NCBI GenBank assembly: GCA_965247735.1
Contig: CBDFHN010000002.1
Span: 806,001-870,000, forward strand
Length of the DNA stretch: 64,000 nt
Source: JAOXRU01 sp965247735
Lineage (GTDB): Bacteria > Bacteroidota > Bacteroidia > Flavobacteriales > Flavobacteriaceae
Reading direction: 5' to 3'
This document shows positions 1 to 8,027 of the stretch, one piece after another. Under the pieces are notes generated by a model, which was not told the DNA's origin, did no database searches, and saw only the letters and a program-made list of their open reading frames with translations. Position 1 is the stretch's first letter. Each line of letters starts with the position of its first letter. Both the position numbers and the translations under genes were made by a program.

Positions 1-809
1 TCAGGAGGATATAATTCTTCTAAAGTAATCGGGATTATTAATCCTTTTTGGAAAATTGGAATAATATTTTTTGCATAATCAGGTCTTAGTTTGAATACTT
101 TAAATGAGTTTGCACCGGAACTATCTGTCTTAATTACCCTATTTATTTCAGTATTTGCATCAATGCCTGCTTGGTCACCATCTAGTAATCCAATACATTT
201 AATTAATTTACCATCATTATCTTTATTTAATAAATTTGCCCAAACAACTATTTGATTTGCAACCCAACTAGCACCAGCACTTCTTTGGGATTTAATTTCT
301 ATTTTATCAATAAACTCTGGTTTAAATAGTTGAATAGCTTCTTTTATTATAATTGCATCTGTTGGGCCTTCAACTATTATAGTTGGTTTCTTTTGTTTAT
401 ATAAATCACTAGAAAAAAGAATACTTCTTTCCGTGTGCTTAATTACTTCTGTCAGTTCGGTAATCCAATTAGAATCATTGAAAAAAAGCAATTTCCATAT
501 AGATGAAAAATTACTTTTATATTCTTCAAATTGAGTGATTCCTACAATAATTGTTGGTGTTTTTAGCGTTTTATTCCGAGAGATTTCTTTTAATAATAAT
601 TCACCTCCATTAGGCACTGGTTCTTGATTTGGTCTTAGTGGCAATAATAAGTCTACAATTAGTAAGTCATATTTTGTTTGCTTTAACTGTATTTGCGCAC
701 TAATACTATCAATAACAGTATCAATATTGAAGTTTTCAGAAATAGCTTTTATAACAGATACAATTTTAGCAATTTTATCATTGTTGTCATCTACAATTAG
801 GATATTCAT
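1..809 (-). CDS. dtcC: Detocs-like effector: receiver domain fused to TOPRIM domain (partial, C-terminus off the left edge)
   Basis: Translated from the ATG at 807-809; 269 codons are visible with no stop, so the protein continues beyond the window. Residues 1-125 are a response-regulator receiver (acidic pair D7/D8, phospho-acceptor D53 in LLIVDLLLP). Residues 142-260 look like a TOPRIM domain: TIIVEGPTDA with the conserved Glu at E147, and the DxD motif GLLDGDQAG with D210/D212. TOPRIM domains occur in OLD-type nucleases, primases and topoisomerases and bind Mg2+. The start overlaps the stop of the upstream receiver gene (ATGA), so translation is probably coupled. Known: in Detocs, DtcC is the phospho-activated effector and usually carries a nucleoside phosphorylase domain. 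Inferred: here the effector would act on nucleic acid. The missing C-terminus could hold further domains. Confidence 0.72.
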   Translation of the reverse strand, partial: MNILIVDDNNDKIAKIVSVIKAISENFNIDTVIDSISAQIQLKQTKYDLLIVDLLLPLRPNQEPVPNGGELLLKEISRNKTLKTPTIIVGITQFEEYKSNFSSIWKLLFFNDSNWITELTEVIKHTERSILFSSDLYKQKKPTIIVEGPTDAIIIKEAIQLFKPEFIDKIEIKSQRSAGASWVANQIVVWANLLNKDNDGKLIKCIGLLDGDQAGIDANTEINRVIKTDSSGANSFKVFKLRPDYAKNIIPIFQKGLIIPITLEELYPP

Positions 810-1264
810 ACTCTATTCATATAGGATTTAATTAGCAAATCTAATTCAGTTTTCCAATTGTCTTCACGAGTATTGTAGTATGCAACACCTTTGTATAGGT
901 TTGGGAATTCTTCAGTAAGTAACTTGTTTAAATGCTCAAGGGTTACGGATGTATCACTTTCCCCAAAATCATCAAACATTGTTATAAGGACAGTGTCAAT
1001 AGGCTTTTTTTTACGAGTAATTTCTTTTAAAATCTTATATCCACCAAATTTCTCAAAATTGCCACCAGATTCGTTGATGTTTTTATCCCAAGTTGGGATA
1101 CTCATATCGAGAAGTAACAAGTCGTATTTAACTTTTATAAGTTCTCTGAGACCACTTTGATATGATTCTTTTATAACAAGACTAGAATAACCGTAAAAAT
1201 TTAAAAGAAATTCTTTTATATCTTCTATCTTTTTTTTATCATCTTCAATTAATAGTATTTTCAT
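806..1264 (-). CDS. dtcB: stand-alone receiver protein, DtcB-like
   Basis: A 152-aa single-domain response regulator. The receiver core is visible: acidic cluster E7-D8-D9, phospho-acceptor D53 in LLLLDMSIP, and a hydrophobic beta-4 strand (TVLITMF) with the switch Thr. There is no output domain. It starts 4 bp after the kinase-like gene ends and its TGA overlaps the ATG of the receiver-TOPRIM gene. In Detocs, DtcB is described as a phosphate sink that drains signal from DtcA and prevents autoimmunity; length, lack of output domain and middle position all fit. A generic CheY-like protein is the alternative, but the operon context favours DtcB. Confidence 0.75.
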   Translation of the reverse strand: MKILLIEDDKKKIEDIKEFLLNFYGYSSLVIKESYQSGLRELIKVKYDLLLLDMSIPTWDKNINESGGNFEKFGGYKILKEITRKKKPIDTVLITMFDDFGESDTSVTLEHLNKLLTEEFPNLYKGVAYYNTREDNWKTELDLLIKSYMNRV

Positions 1265-1268
1265 TTTA

Positions 1269-4200
1269 TTATTTTTCTGTTTGGTAAATGCGAACTTCCA
1301 AACTTATTGAAATATTTATGTTGTTCTTTTTGACTTCATAATCAAATGCACAATTTTTCATTTGCATATCTACCGCTAATATTCGTCTGATTTTATCAAA
1401 CCCACTACCTCCTTCAATATTAATTTTGGAGTAATCATTTCGATTCTCTTCCCAATTTGTCTTAACCTCCTTGAGAGTTGTTATAATTTCATCTTTTAAT
1501 TTAACATCAAAATCATTGGAAATAGATATTTTTAAAATGTTATCATCAATTATTTTAGAATTAATTATAACGTTTCTTTTTGATTTAACTAAACCAGAAT
1601 GCTTAATAATATTATCCAATAATATTCTTACAATGTAAATAAGATTTGTTGTGCCACTTGCAAATGGTAAGTTTATTTCTTCTTGTATTTTTGCAATTAT
1701 ATTTTCATTTGGATAAATGGTATTCGTAATTTCAAGAGCAGTTTGAATAATTGTTTGAACATCTAGAACTAATTCAGATGATGGGTTTGAAATATTGAAC
1801 CATTCAGATATATTTTCCAATTCATTTATAATATCTGTTTGGCATTTTGAAATGGAACTTGTAATATCAATAAACGAGCCTTCATTTATTATTGCCCTGA
1901 TTTTTTTGTCAAAAGAGTTAATAAGCTTAATATATTCGTCTTTTATATCGTTTTTTAACATTGTCCGTATCTCCTTTAATTTAATCTCTATAATTGCTTC
2001 TAAATACTCAAAAACAAAGTTTAAAAAAGAAGTATGTGAATTAATTGAGTTTTTCGATTCTTGGAATAGATAGGCTAAAGTTTTATTGTCTAGACTGAAA
2101 TCAAAAAAAGCATTTTTTCTTTGATTGTTTTTTTCAGTTTTTATTTGAATTAATTCCGTTATAATATATTCTGTAAAATTGTCTATTTGTTTAGAAAACT
2201 CTTTTATTTCATTTTGAATATCACTTTTCTTATCATTTAAAGTGAATGGTGTTTTATTTAACCAAAATTCGTTTTCAATATATATATCGTTTTTTTTCTG
2301 TGAAACCAAATTGTGGGATTCGAAAACACTTCTAATGTGATTTAAGAAAGTACCGTGTCTTATTCTTGTGCTCAAATAGCCATCTAATCCAAAGTCTTTA
2401 CTTAATATAAACTTATCTCTCAAATCTATAAACATAGCTTTATATGATATAAAAGCTGGGTCGTTTATATTTACTATTTTGTCTCTTATAGATTTGTCTT
2501 CCAGAGTGCTAAAATACTCGTTAAGCATTTTTGATGTTAAATCTAATGATTTAACATTGTGACTATTAGAGAAAACAACCAATTCTTTAAACCTAATAAA
2601 GTTGTCTTTTATGTTGTTTTCTTCTTTGTTTTTTATTTGTTGGGTATTAATAGTAATCCTACCTTTATTTACTTCTCTTATTGCTTTTCGTATTTTAGTT
2701 TTTTGTGTAATTTCTGTAACTTCCTTGATATATTCAGTTTCGTTATTAGTGTCAATAGATAATAAGTGTTTTAATATCTCAATTCTTTCATTTTCGATAT
2801 CATCTGTTCCTTCAAAGTACAAAGAATGATGCATAACATCTACGTTGCAAACTTCCTTTAGGAAGAATATTAATTTGTTTTCATTTATTTCAGATGAAAA
2901 TAATTGATTAGGTCTTTCTACATTATTGCTTTCAAGAAATTCATCATATTTTACATATTGTTCATATATGTCTGGGGTAGAAATATAAAAGAAAATAGGT
3001 AAGTCAATTATTGTTATTTGACTGTTATATTCTTTTAAAGCGCCTAAAAGATTATTATTACTTAATCTGTTTACTAAATTTCTATTTTCAAAAAAACTGT
3101 CAACATAAAGAGTTAAAGCTTTTTCAGTATCCTTTTCTAATATGTAAATATTAAAAAGCATTTCAATTAATTCTTTTTTAGTTATAATTGAATATTTATC
3201 TGAACTAATCATTTTTTCCAAATGACCTAGAGCTAAGTGGCTATCGTTTGAATTTAATAGAGTTTTTACAAAATAGAGTTCCTTTTTTACCGCAGAAATA
3301 TTATTAAGTTTAGTTATTTCAGTATGTTTTCCTTGACTAATAGCTATATTTATTTTTGCTGAAACACTATCTATTTTGCTAAAATCACTAATTGTTTTAT
3401 TAATAATATTTACATCTAATTTGGAAATGTAGTTTAATAATTTAGGATTACTAAATTTAGAATTAAGTACATAATGTAATTGATGGATATTATTTAGACT
3501 GTTGAGATTAGCTTCCTTACTAATGACACCAAAAAGTTGCTTACCAAAGTTAAACGAAAAATATTTTAACGATATTTTTAAAATATTTTCTATTGAAGAG
3601 CTGAATTCATTATTTACTGAGTAAATGTTATATAGTTTTAATAATATTTCATCAGTATTTTCAGAGATGTTTAATGGCTCAAATCCTAAATTTTCTTCAA
3701 TAATTGATTTAACGTAAATAACATATAGTTCAACAATTGAAGGATTTGTTTTTAGTAGAGAAGTAGTGTCTTTTATACATTTTAAATACTCACCTTTACT
3801 ATAACAATCTATAACACTTATGATGTCGTTATTTAAAGACAATTGTGTGTATTCTTGAGTAAGTAGATTCAATAGTTGTGTAACTCTTAAATCTTTAGAT
3901 ATTTTTTTTGATAAATCTTGAACGACTGAATGCAAAAGCTCATTTTTACCTAAAGGAACAAGTTCGATTAAGATATCCATTAAAAGGTTGTATCTATCAA
4001 TTATTGATGATACACTTTCTATATTAATTAGAAATGAAAAATTCTGAAAGCTGGTATATCCAGGGTAAATTATCTTAAAACATAAATATTCGTGTAAAGA
4101 TTCGTTTGTGCCGTCTATAATACTTTCAAAATTGTTTTTGTATCTTACATAAGAAAATTTGTTCTCTGCTTTTTTGCTGCTTTGTTCAATTAAAAATTGA

Positions 4201-4691
4201 GAAAGTGGGTCTTTGATATTTTTTAAATACTCATCTAGTAATAGCCAATTACTTTCTGTTCCTAATTTCTCTTCAGTTAATAATAATCTGTTTTCTGCAC
4301 TCCAAATAGAAAAACACAGTTCTTTTTCAATTTTATTTAAGGTTTCTTCTGACTTGTCATATTGATTTAATAAAAATGAATTTTCATATTCTTCTTTTAA
4401 TTCAATATAATTATTAATTAATTCTGAATTTTCCAATATTGAATCAACTAACCAAGCAATTTCAGTTTCAAGATTCCCAGAATGTGGTATAATATTGTTT
4501 TTTCTTAGTTGAGAAGCGATCTTTGGTCTTGGAGTGGAGCTCAAAGCGTATCTACCAAAAGGATGTTGTTTTATTCCTTTTATAATTTTTTTGAATTCAT
4601 TGTAATTTGAATCCATTTTTAATTGAGCTAGAAAATGTTGTTTATTCGTCTTTGGATGGAATAGTTTTTTTTTTATTTCGATATTATTCAT
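1269..4691 (-). CDS. dtcA: large TPR-like sensor with C-terminal histidine-kinase ATPase, DtcA-like
   Basis: 1140 aa, soluble, with no signal peptide or membrane segment. Residues about 90-560 are a long alpha-helical region with TPR-like helix pairs (for example near 290-330 and 480-530). Residues about 830-950 are coiled-coil-like. The C-terminus is a GHKL ATPase: N-box near 1020-1033 (RILLDNIIKHSG) and G2-like GGSGFDKIRRIL at 1094-1105. The G1 box is degenerate (ISNDF instead of DxGxG). A conserved-looking STRIRHG at 774-780 offers H779 as a possible phospho-acceptor; this is a guess. It is the first gene of a three-gene operon with two receiver proteins. A long repeat-rich kinase followed by a bare receiver and a receiver-effector matches Detocs DtcA. 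It would sense phage and phosphorylate the receivers. Confidence 0.72.
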   Translation of the reverse strand: MNNIEIKKKLFHPKTNKQHFLAQLKMDSNYNEFKKIIKGIKQHPFGRYALSSTPRPKIASQLRKNNIIPHSGNLETEIAWLVDSILENSELINNYIELKEEYENSFLLNQYDKSEETLNKIEKELCFSIWSAENRLLLTEEKLGTESNWLLLDEYLKNIKDPLSQFLIEQSSKKAENKFSYVRYKNNFESIIDGTNESLHEYLCFKIIYPGYTSFQNFSFLINIESVSSIIDRYNLLMDILIELVPLGKNELLHSVVQDLSKKISKDLRVTQLLNLLTQEYTQLSLNNDIISVIDCYSKGEYLKCIKDTTSLLKTNPSIVELYVIYVKSIIEENLGFEPLNISENTDEILLKLYNIYSVNNEFSSSIENILKISLKYFSFNFGKQLFGVISKEANLNSLNNIHQLHYVLNSKFSNPKLLNYISKLDVNIINKTISDFSKIDSVSAKINIAISQGKHTEITKLNNISAVKKELYFVKTLLNSNDSHLALGHLEKMISSDKYSIITKKELIEMLFNIYILEKDTEKALTLYVDSFFENRNLVNRLSNNNLLGALKEYNSQITIIDLPIFFYISTPDIYEQYVKYDEFLESNNVERPNQLFSSEINENKLIFFLKEVCNVDVMHHSLYFEGTDDIENERIEILKHLLSIDTNNETEYIKEVTEITQKTKIRKAIREVNKGRITINTQQIKNKEENNIKDNFIRFKELVVFSNSHNVKSLDLTSKMLNEYFSTLEDKSIRDKIVNINDPAFISYKAMFIDLRDKFILSKDFGLDGYLSTRIRHGTFLNHIRSVFESHNLVSQKKNDIYIENEFWLNKTPFTLNDKKSDIQNEIKEFSKQIDNFTEYIITELIQIKTEKNNQRKNAFFDFSLDNKTLAYLFQESKNSINSHTSFLNFVFEYLEAIIEIKLKEIRTMLKNDIKDEYIKLINSFDKKIRAIINEGSFIDITSSISKCQTDIINELENISEWFNISNPSSELVLDVQTIIQTALEITNTIYPNENIIAKIQEEINLPFASGTTNLIYIVRILLDNIIKHSGLVKSKRNVIINSKIIDDNILKISISNDFDVKLKDEIITTLKEVKTNWEENRNDYSKINIEGGSGFDKIRRILAVDMQMKNCAFDYEVKKNNINISISLEVRIYQTEK

Positions 4692-5145
4692 TTTCTATCA
4701 ATTGGTAATTGTGTGGTGGCTAAAATAGCTCTTTTGTTTTTTTACGTTGAATTTAAGCGTTGGCAAATCCAAAAATGCAATTTGTGCGGCTGGTTTTTTC
4801 AATTTACAGCCAACGGCCTTGTATATACTTCTATTTTATTCCTGTTATCTAGTTAATTCAATTCTTAGAAAGAAACATTCATTCTCATTTATAAATTAAA
4901 CAAAAATCTAAATTGATTCATATATCTCCTTGTGGAATACCGCAATCATTATTTTTAGAGACAACTATAGTCCATAAAAAAATACCCTCCATGGGTATTC
5001 TCTCTCTTCATTAGTCTCTACACATCTATAAATACTAATTTAGCACTTTTTCGCTAATATAAAACAGGGAAATTCCCCTTTTTCATATATTTGTATTAAT
5101 TCCTTAGAATATTAGTGTAATATTTCTTTTGATTTTGCTCAACAA
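4692..5145. other. divergent intergenic region with inverted repeats
   Basis: 454 bp between the Detocs-like operon and the HAD phosphatase, with no plausible gene. It must hold both promoters. It contains a CGTTGGC/GCCAACG inverted repeat (4758-4764 and 4809-4815, 44-nt spacer) and a nested structure at 4956-5020, listed separately. A TATATTTG box at 5086-5093 fits the Bacteroidota -7 consensus TAnnTTTG and could serve the plus-strand gene, although no clear -33 element precedes it. Confidence 0.5.
4956..5020 (-). terminator. nested inverted repeats; minus-strand terminator-like hairpin
   Basis: The outer arms TAGAGAC (4956-4962) and GTCTCTA (5014-5020) enclose a perfect hairpin AATACCC/GGGTATT (4981-4987 and 4993-4999, 5-nt loop). 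Read on the minus strand the inner hairpin is followed by a run of seven T, which is a classic intrinsic terminator. No minus-strand gene is seen immediately upstream of it, so it may end a short RNA or insulate the Detocs-like operon from read-through. Confidence 0.45.
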
Positions 5146-5700
5146 TTGAAATTGAAAACAAAAAACAAAACATTACTAGTTCTAGATTTAGATGAGACTC
5201 TAATTCATGCAACTGAAAAAGAGCTTGATTTTGATTTTGATTTTAAGTACTCTGATTACTTCATTTATAAAAGACCTCACCTCAATAAGTTTCTGGAGGA
5301 AATGAGTATTAGTTTTAAATTAGCAATTTGGTCATCAGCTGATGATAAATACGTCGAGGATATCGTTGAAAAAATAAAGCCAAATAACATCGAGTTTGAA
5401 TTTGTTTGGGGAAGATCTCGTTGTACTACAAAAAGAGATTACGAACTTGATACATATGTTCACCAAAAACGCCTCAAAAAGGTTAAAAAAAAAGGCTTCC
5501 CAATTGAACGAATATTAATGATTGATGATTCTCCAGAAAAAACAAAAGATAATTTTGGTAATGCTGTTTATGTCAATCCATTTGAAGGAGATCAAAATGA
5601 TTCTGAATTGGAATCTCTTGCGAAATATTTAAACACAATAAAAGATAGTTCTAATGTACGTATTTTTGAAAAAAGAGGGTGGAGGAATAAAACAATTTAG
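5146..5700 (+). CDS. HAD-superfamily phosphatase, FCP1/SCP (NIF)-like
   Basis: 184 aa with HAD motifs in order: DLDET at 14-18 (nucleophile D14, general acid D16), motif II in LAIWSSADD, and the acidic motif MIDDSPE near the C-terminal third. The pattern and length match the NLI-interacting-factor / CTD-phosphatase-like branch of HAD enzymes, which dephosphorylate proteins in eukaryotes; bacterial substrates are largely unknown. The start is TTG at 5146 (an in-frame TTG at 5152 is also possible); no ATG fits. Charged and soluble. It is divergent from the Detocs-like operon and 460 bp from the Fic gene, so a role in either is not shown. Confidence 0.75.
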   Translation: MKLKTKNKTLLVLDLDETLIHATEKELDFDFDFKYSDYFIYKRPHLNKFLEEMSISFKLAIWSSADDKYVEDIVEKIKPNNIEFEFVWGRSRCTTKRDYELDTYVHQKRLKKVKKKGFPIERILMIDDSPEKTKDNFGNAVYVNPFEGDQNDSELESLAKYLNTIKDSSNVRIFEKRGWRNKTI

Positions 5701-6162
5701 AGCGTCGACATTATTAAAAAATAAACTTCTATATGTATGAGTTATCATTCACTAATCATCAATATGTGTTTTAATGTATGAGTAATCATGCGTTAGCATC
5801 TAAAATTGAGTGTTATGAATTAAGTATCAAACATAAACTGGATATCAATGTCAGATGAGACACTTCTCAAAACAATACAACTGTCATCATTTGAAACGTT
5901 ATACGATTATCCAACTCAAAATTAACCCTAATCGAAACGTTATTAATAACATAGTCTAAATCAAAACCACACTGGCACTAATTGATCCCAGTTTTCTTTA
6001 ATTCCCTTGTTTTATATAACATTTTTCGCCATCGTATCTTTTAAATCACTAATTACTGTAGATGCAGCTATTTTAACAAATTTTAATAATGAGCCGATTA
6101 ATTTTGTTAATCGGCTCATTATTTTACGTATTTTTGAGCCAATAACATGATATAATCGACTC
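5701..6162. other. intergenic region with short direct repeats
   Basis: No gene is seen between the HAD phosphatase and the Fic gene apart from its 3' operator-like palindromes. A 16-nt near-repeat ATGTATGAGTTATCAT (5733-5748) recurs with one change at 5774-5789, and GAAACGTTAT occurs twice around 5892 and 5934. No function can be assigned. Confidence 0.4.
6085..6123. promoter_or_regulatory. perfect 17-bp palindrome, likely Fic-gene operator
   Basis: The left arm 6085-6101 and right arm 6107-6123 are exact reverse complements with a 5-nt TTTTG spacer; the core half-site is AATGAGCCGATTAA. A second, imperfect copy follows at 6135-6163 and runs into the start codon of the Fic gene. Repetition of the same half-site argues for protein binding rather than a terminator, and the Fic protein itself ends in a winged-helix domain, so autoregulation is the likely use. 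Confidence 0.55.
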
Positions 6163-6163
6163 A
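6135..6163. promoter_or_regulatory. second, imperfect operator copy overlapping the Fic start
   Basis: The half-sites TGAGCCAATAA (6135-6145) and TAATCGACTCA (6152-6162) form an imperfect inverted repeat related to the perfect palindrome just upstream (shared core TGAGYCRATWA). The right half abuts the ATG at 6163, so occupancy would block transcription start or early elongation. Confidence 0.45.
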
Positions 6164-7269
6164 TGACCTATAATTGGCAACAAAAAGATTGGCAAAATTT
6201 CAGCTATGATGTAAGTAAGCTGGAGGAAAAACTATATGCCTTTGCTCAAAAGTCTGGGCGTTTAAGTGGTATTTTAAAAGGCATGACAAAAGAAGATCAT
6301 GTTCAAACCATGATAAATATTATGGTTGCTGAAGCAATTAAAACTTCTGAAATTGAAGGCGAGTATTTAAGTAGAATAGATGTACTTTCCTCTATTCGTA
6401 ATAATTTAGGCCTTAATGTTAATCCAGAACATGTTAAAGACAAAAATGCTGAAGGCATGGCACACCTTATAACAGATGTGCAAAATAGTTACGCCGAAGA
6501 ACTAACTAAAGAAAAACTTTTTAATTGGCATAAAATGATATTCCCCACCGCTTCAAATATTAATGTAGGTAGCTGGCGGATACATGAGGATCCTATGCAA
6601 GTAGTATCTGGAAGAGTAGACAGGCCAATCGTTCATTTTGAAGCACCACCATCTAAGCAAATACCATTAGAGATGGATAACTTCATCGCTTGGTTTAATG
6701 AAACTGCTCCCAATGGTTCTCAAATGATCAAACATGCCGTTATACGGTCTGCTATATCTCACCTTTATTTTGAAACAATTCACCCATTTGAAGATGGCAA
6801 TGGACGTATTGGACGTTCTATATCCGAAAAAGCATTATCCCAAACTACAGGCTACCCACTTCTCTTAAGTCTTTCAGTAACAATAGAAGCCAATAAAAAA
6901 GAGTATTATAATGCATTAAAAACTGGGCAAAGTAGTAATGAAATTACACCATGGCTAGCCTATTTCATAGATGTTATATTAAAATCGCTAGATGATTCAG
7001 AATCCTTGATTGATTTTACGTTGAAAAAAACTAAGCTGTTTGACCGTTATGAACGTCAATTAAATGATAGGCAATCAAAAGCTATTAAACGCATGCTTGA
7101 AGAAGGCCCAAAAGGGTTTGAAGGTGGTATGACGGCTAAAAAGTATATGCGGATTACCCAAACGTCTAAACCATCAGCAACAAGGGATTTGCAAAAATTA
7201 GTTGAATTAAAAGTGTTTAAAGTTGAAGGTGATGGGCGTAGCACATCTTATCAAATTAATTTCTTATAG
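6163..7269 (+). CDS. class II Fic-domain protein with C-terminal winged helix
   Basis: 368 aa. The Fic active site HPFEDGNGRIGR is intact at 207-218 (catalytic H207), so AMP transfer or a related nucleotidyl transfer is expected. An N-terminal inhibitory motif TSEIEG at 61-66 fits [S/T]xxxE[G/N] of class II Fic proteins, which self-inhibit. The N-terminus (MTYNWQQKDW) is the DUF4172-type cap. Residues about 300-368 form a winged-helix domain ending in GDGRSTSYQIN. There is no antitoxin gene beside it, as expected when inhibition is intramolecular. Two operator-like palindromes lie directly upstream, suggesting control by its own C-terminal domain. It may be a stress or defence effector; the target is unknown. 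Confidence 0.9.
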   Translation: MTYNWQQKDWQNFSYDVSKLEEKLYAFAQKSGRLSGILKGMTKEDHVQTMINIMVAEAIKTSEIEGEYLSRIDVLSSIRNNLGLNVNPEHVKDKNAEGMAHLITDVQNSYAEELTKEKLFNWHKMIFPTASNINVGSWRIHEDPMQVVSGRVDRPIVHFEAPPSKQIPLEMDNFIAWFNETAPNGSQMIKHAVIRSAISHLYFETIHPFEDGNGRIGRSISEKALSQTTGYPLLLSLSVTIEANKKEYYNALKTGQSSNEITPWLAYFIDVILKSLDDSESLIDFTLKKTKLFDRYERQLNDRQSKAIKRMLEEGPKGFEGGMTAKKYMRITQTSKPSATRDLQKLVELKVFKVEGDGRSTSYQINFL

Positions 7270-7292
7270 TAATACCTGTATAGTTACTATAA
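7264..7292 (+). terminator. weak hairpin overlapping the Fic stop codon
   Basis: TTATAGTAA (7264-7272) and TTACTATAA (7284-7292) form a 9-bp AT-rich stem with an 11-nt loop around the TAG stop. There is no U tract, so termination is only a possibility. Confidence 0.25.
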
Positions 7293-8027
7293 AATATTAT
7301 AGATTAATTAAATTGATCGTTTTCATCAATAAATAAAGTGCCCTTTATTTACTTGAAAATAAATAGAAAAAATATTATCAACATAAAAAAACAGAGGATT
7401 ATATTTGTGTCATATTTACACCTCGTCCTTTGTAACCCCTTATAAAAAAAGGAAAGTTACATATTGTATTGGTAAATAAATAGTTGATTATCAACACCCC
7501 TAAAACCAATGCTGTTTATTAGAGGTTAAAAGAATTACGCTCTAAACAGACCTACACTATAAGTTTCTACTAATTTTTATTGTCCATTTTTGAAAGGTAA
7601 GATCATTCGTGCCGACAACTTCTATACAATTGGATAACATTTACCTACAAAAAACTGTTGGAAGATCATAAAAATGCTAACACTTGTAAATGAAATAAAA
7701 ATGAAACGAGCATACTAAAAAGCTTATCACTCTAGGGAAACCGAAGGTTTATGAACTCCAATGAAAAGCAATAAAACATTGTGAATAATGATTAATAGCG
7801 AACAGCATGTGACGGTTAATAAACAATAAATATAAACACATGAAACATCCATTAATAAAGGGTTCTACACACAAGGAAATGACTAATTAAGGATGTACCA
7901 TGTGACCGATTTAATAAAAATAGATATAGACACATGAAACATCCATTAACAAAGGATTCTACACCCAAGGAAATGACTAATTAAGGATGTACCATGTGAC
8001 CGATTTAATAAAAATAGATATAAACAC
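7270..8027. other. long intergenic region ending in tandem repeats
   Basis: 758 bp without a credible gene. The first ~530 bp hold nothing recognisable. The last ~190 bp consist of a 94-bp tandem repeat leading into the YHS-domain gene, described separately. Confidence 0.5.
7840..8027 (+). repeat. two 94-bp tandem repeats duplicating the leader of the YHS gene
   Basis: Copies at 7840-7933 and 7934-8027 differ by only a few bases, and a diverged 34-nt part of the tail precedes them at 7806-7839. Each unit begins with ATGAAA and ends with an A-rich leader (..AGATATARACAC), so three ATGAAA starts occur at exactly 94-bp spacing (7840, 7934, 8028). Only the third opens the long gene. The first two open 16-codon frames, MKHPLIKGSTHKEMTN and MKHPLTKDSTPKEMTN. 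The array looks like a slipped duplication of the translation-initiation region; it could create upstream ORFs that modulate expression. Confidence 0.8.

Noticed and set aside
891..1160. Plus-strand frames antisense to the defence operon, and similar ones antisense to the sulfatase and capsule genes
   Set aside because: They lie fully inside well-supported genes on the other strand and have shadow-like composition.
4758..4815. Inverted repeat considered as an integron attC site
   Set aside because: The arms are in the order GTTGGC..GCCAAC, opposite to attC (RYYYAAC..GTTRRRY), and no integrase or cassette array is near.
5146..5700. HAD protein considered as a fourth member of the Detocs-like operon
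   Set aside because: It is on the opposite strand with its own likely promoter and a terminator between; only proximity links them.
6085..6123. Hairpin considered as an intrinsic terminator
   Set aside because: Its half-site recurs at the Fic start, there is no U tract after the stem, and the nearest upstream gene ends 385 bp away.
7840..8027. Tandem repeat considered as a CRISPR array
   Set aside because: The copies are contiguous 94-bp units without spacers and there are no cas genes.
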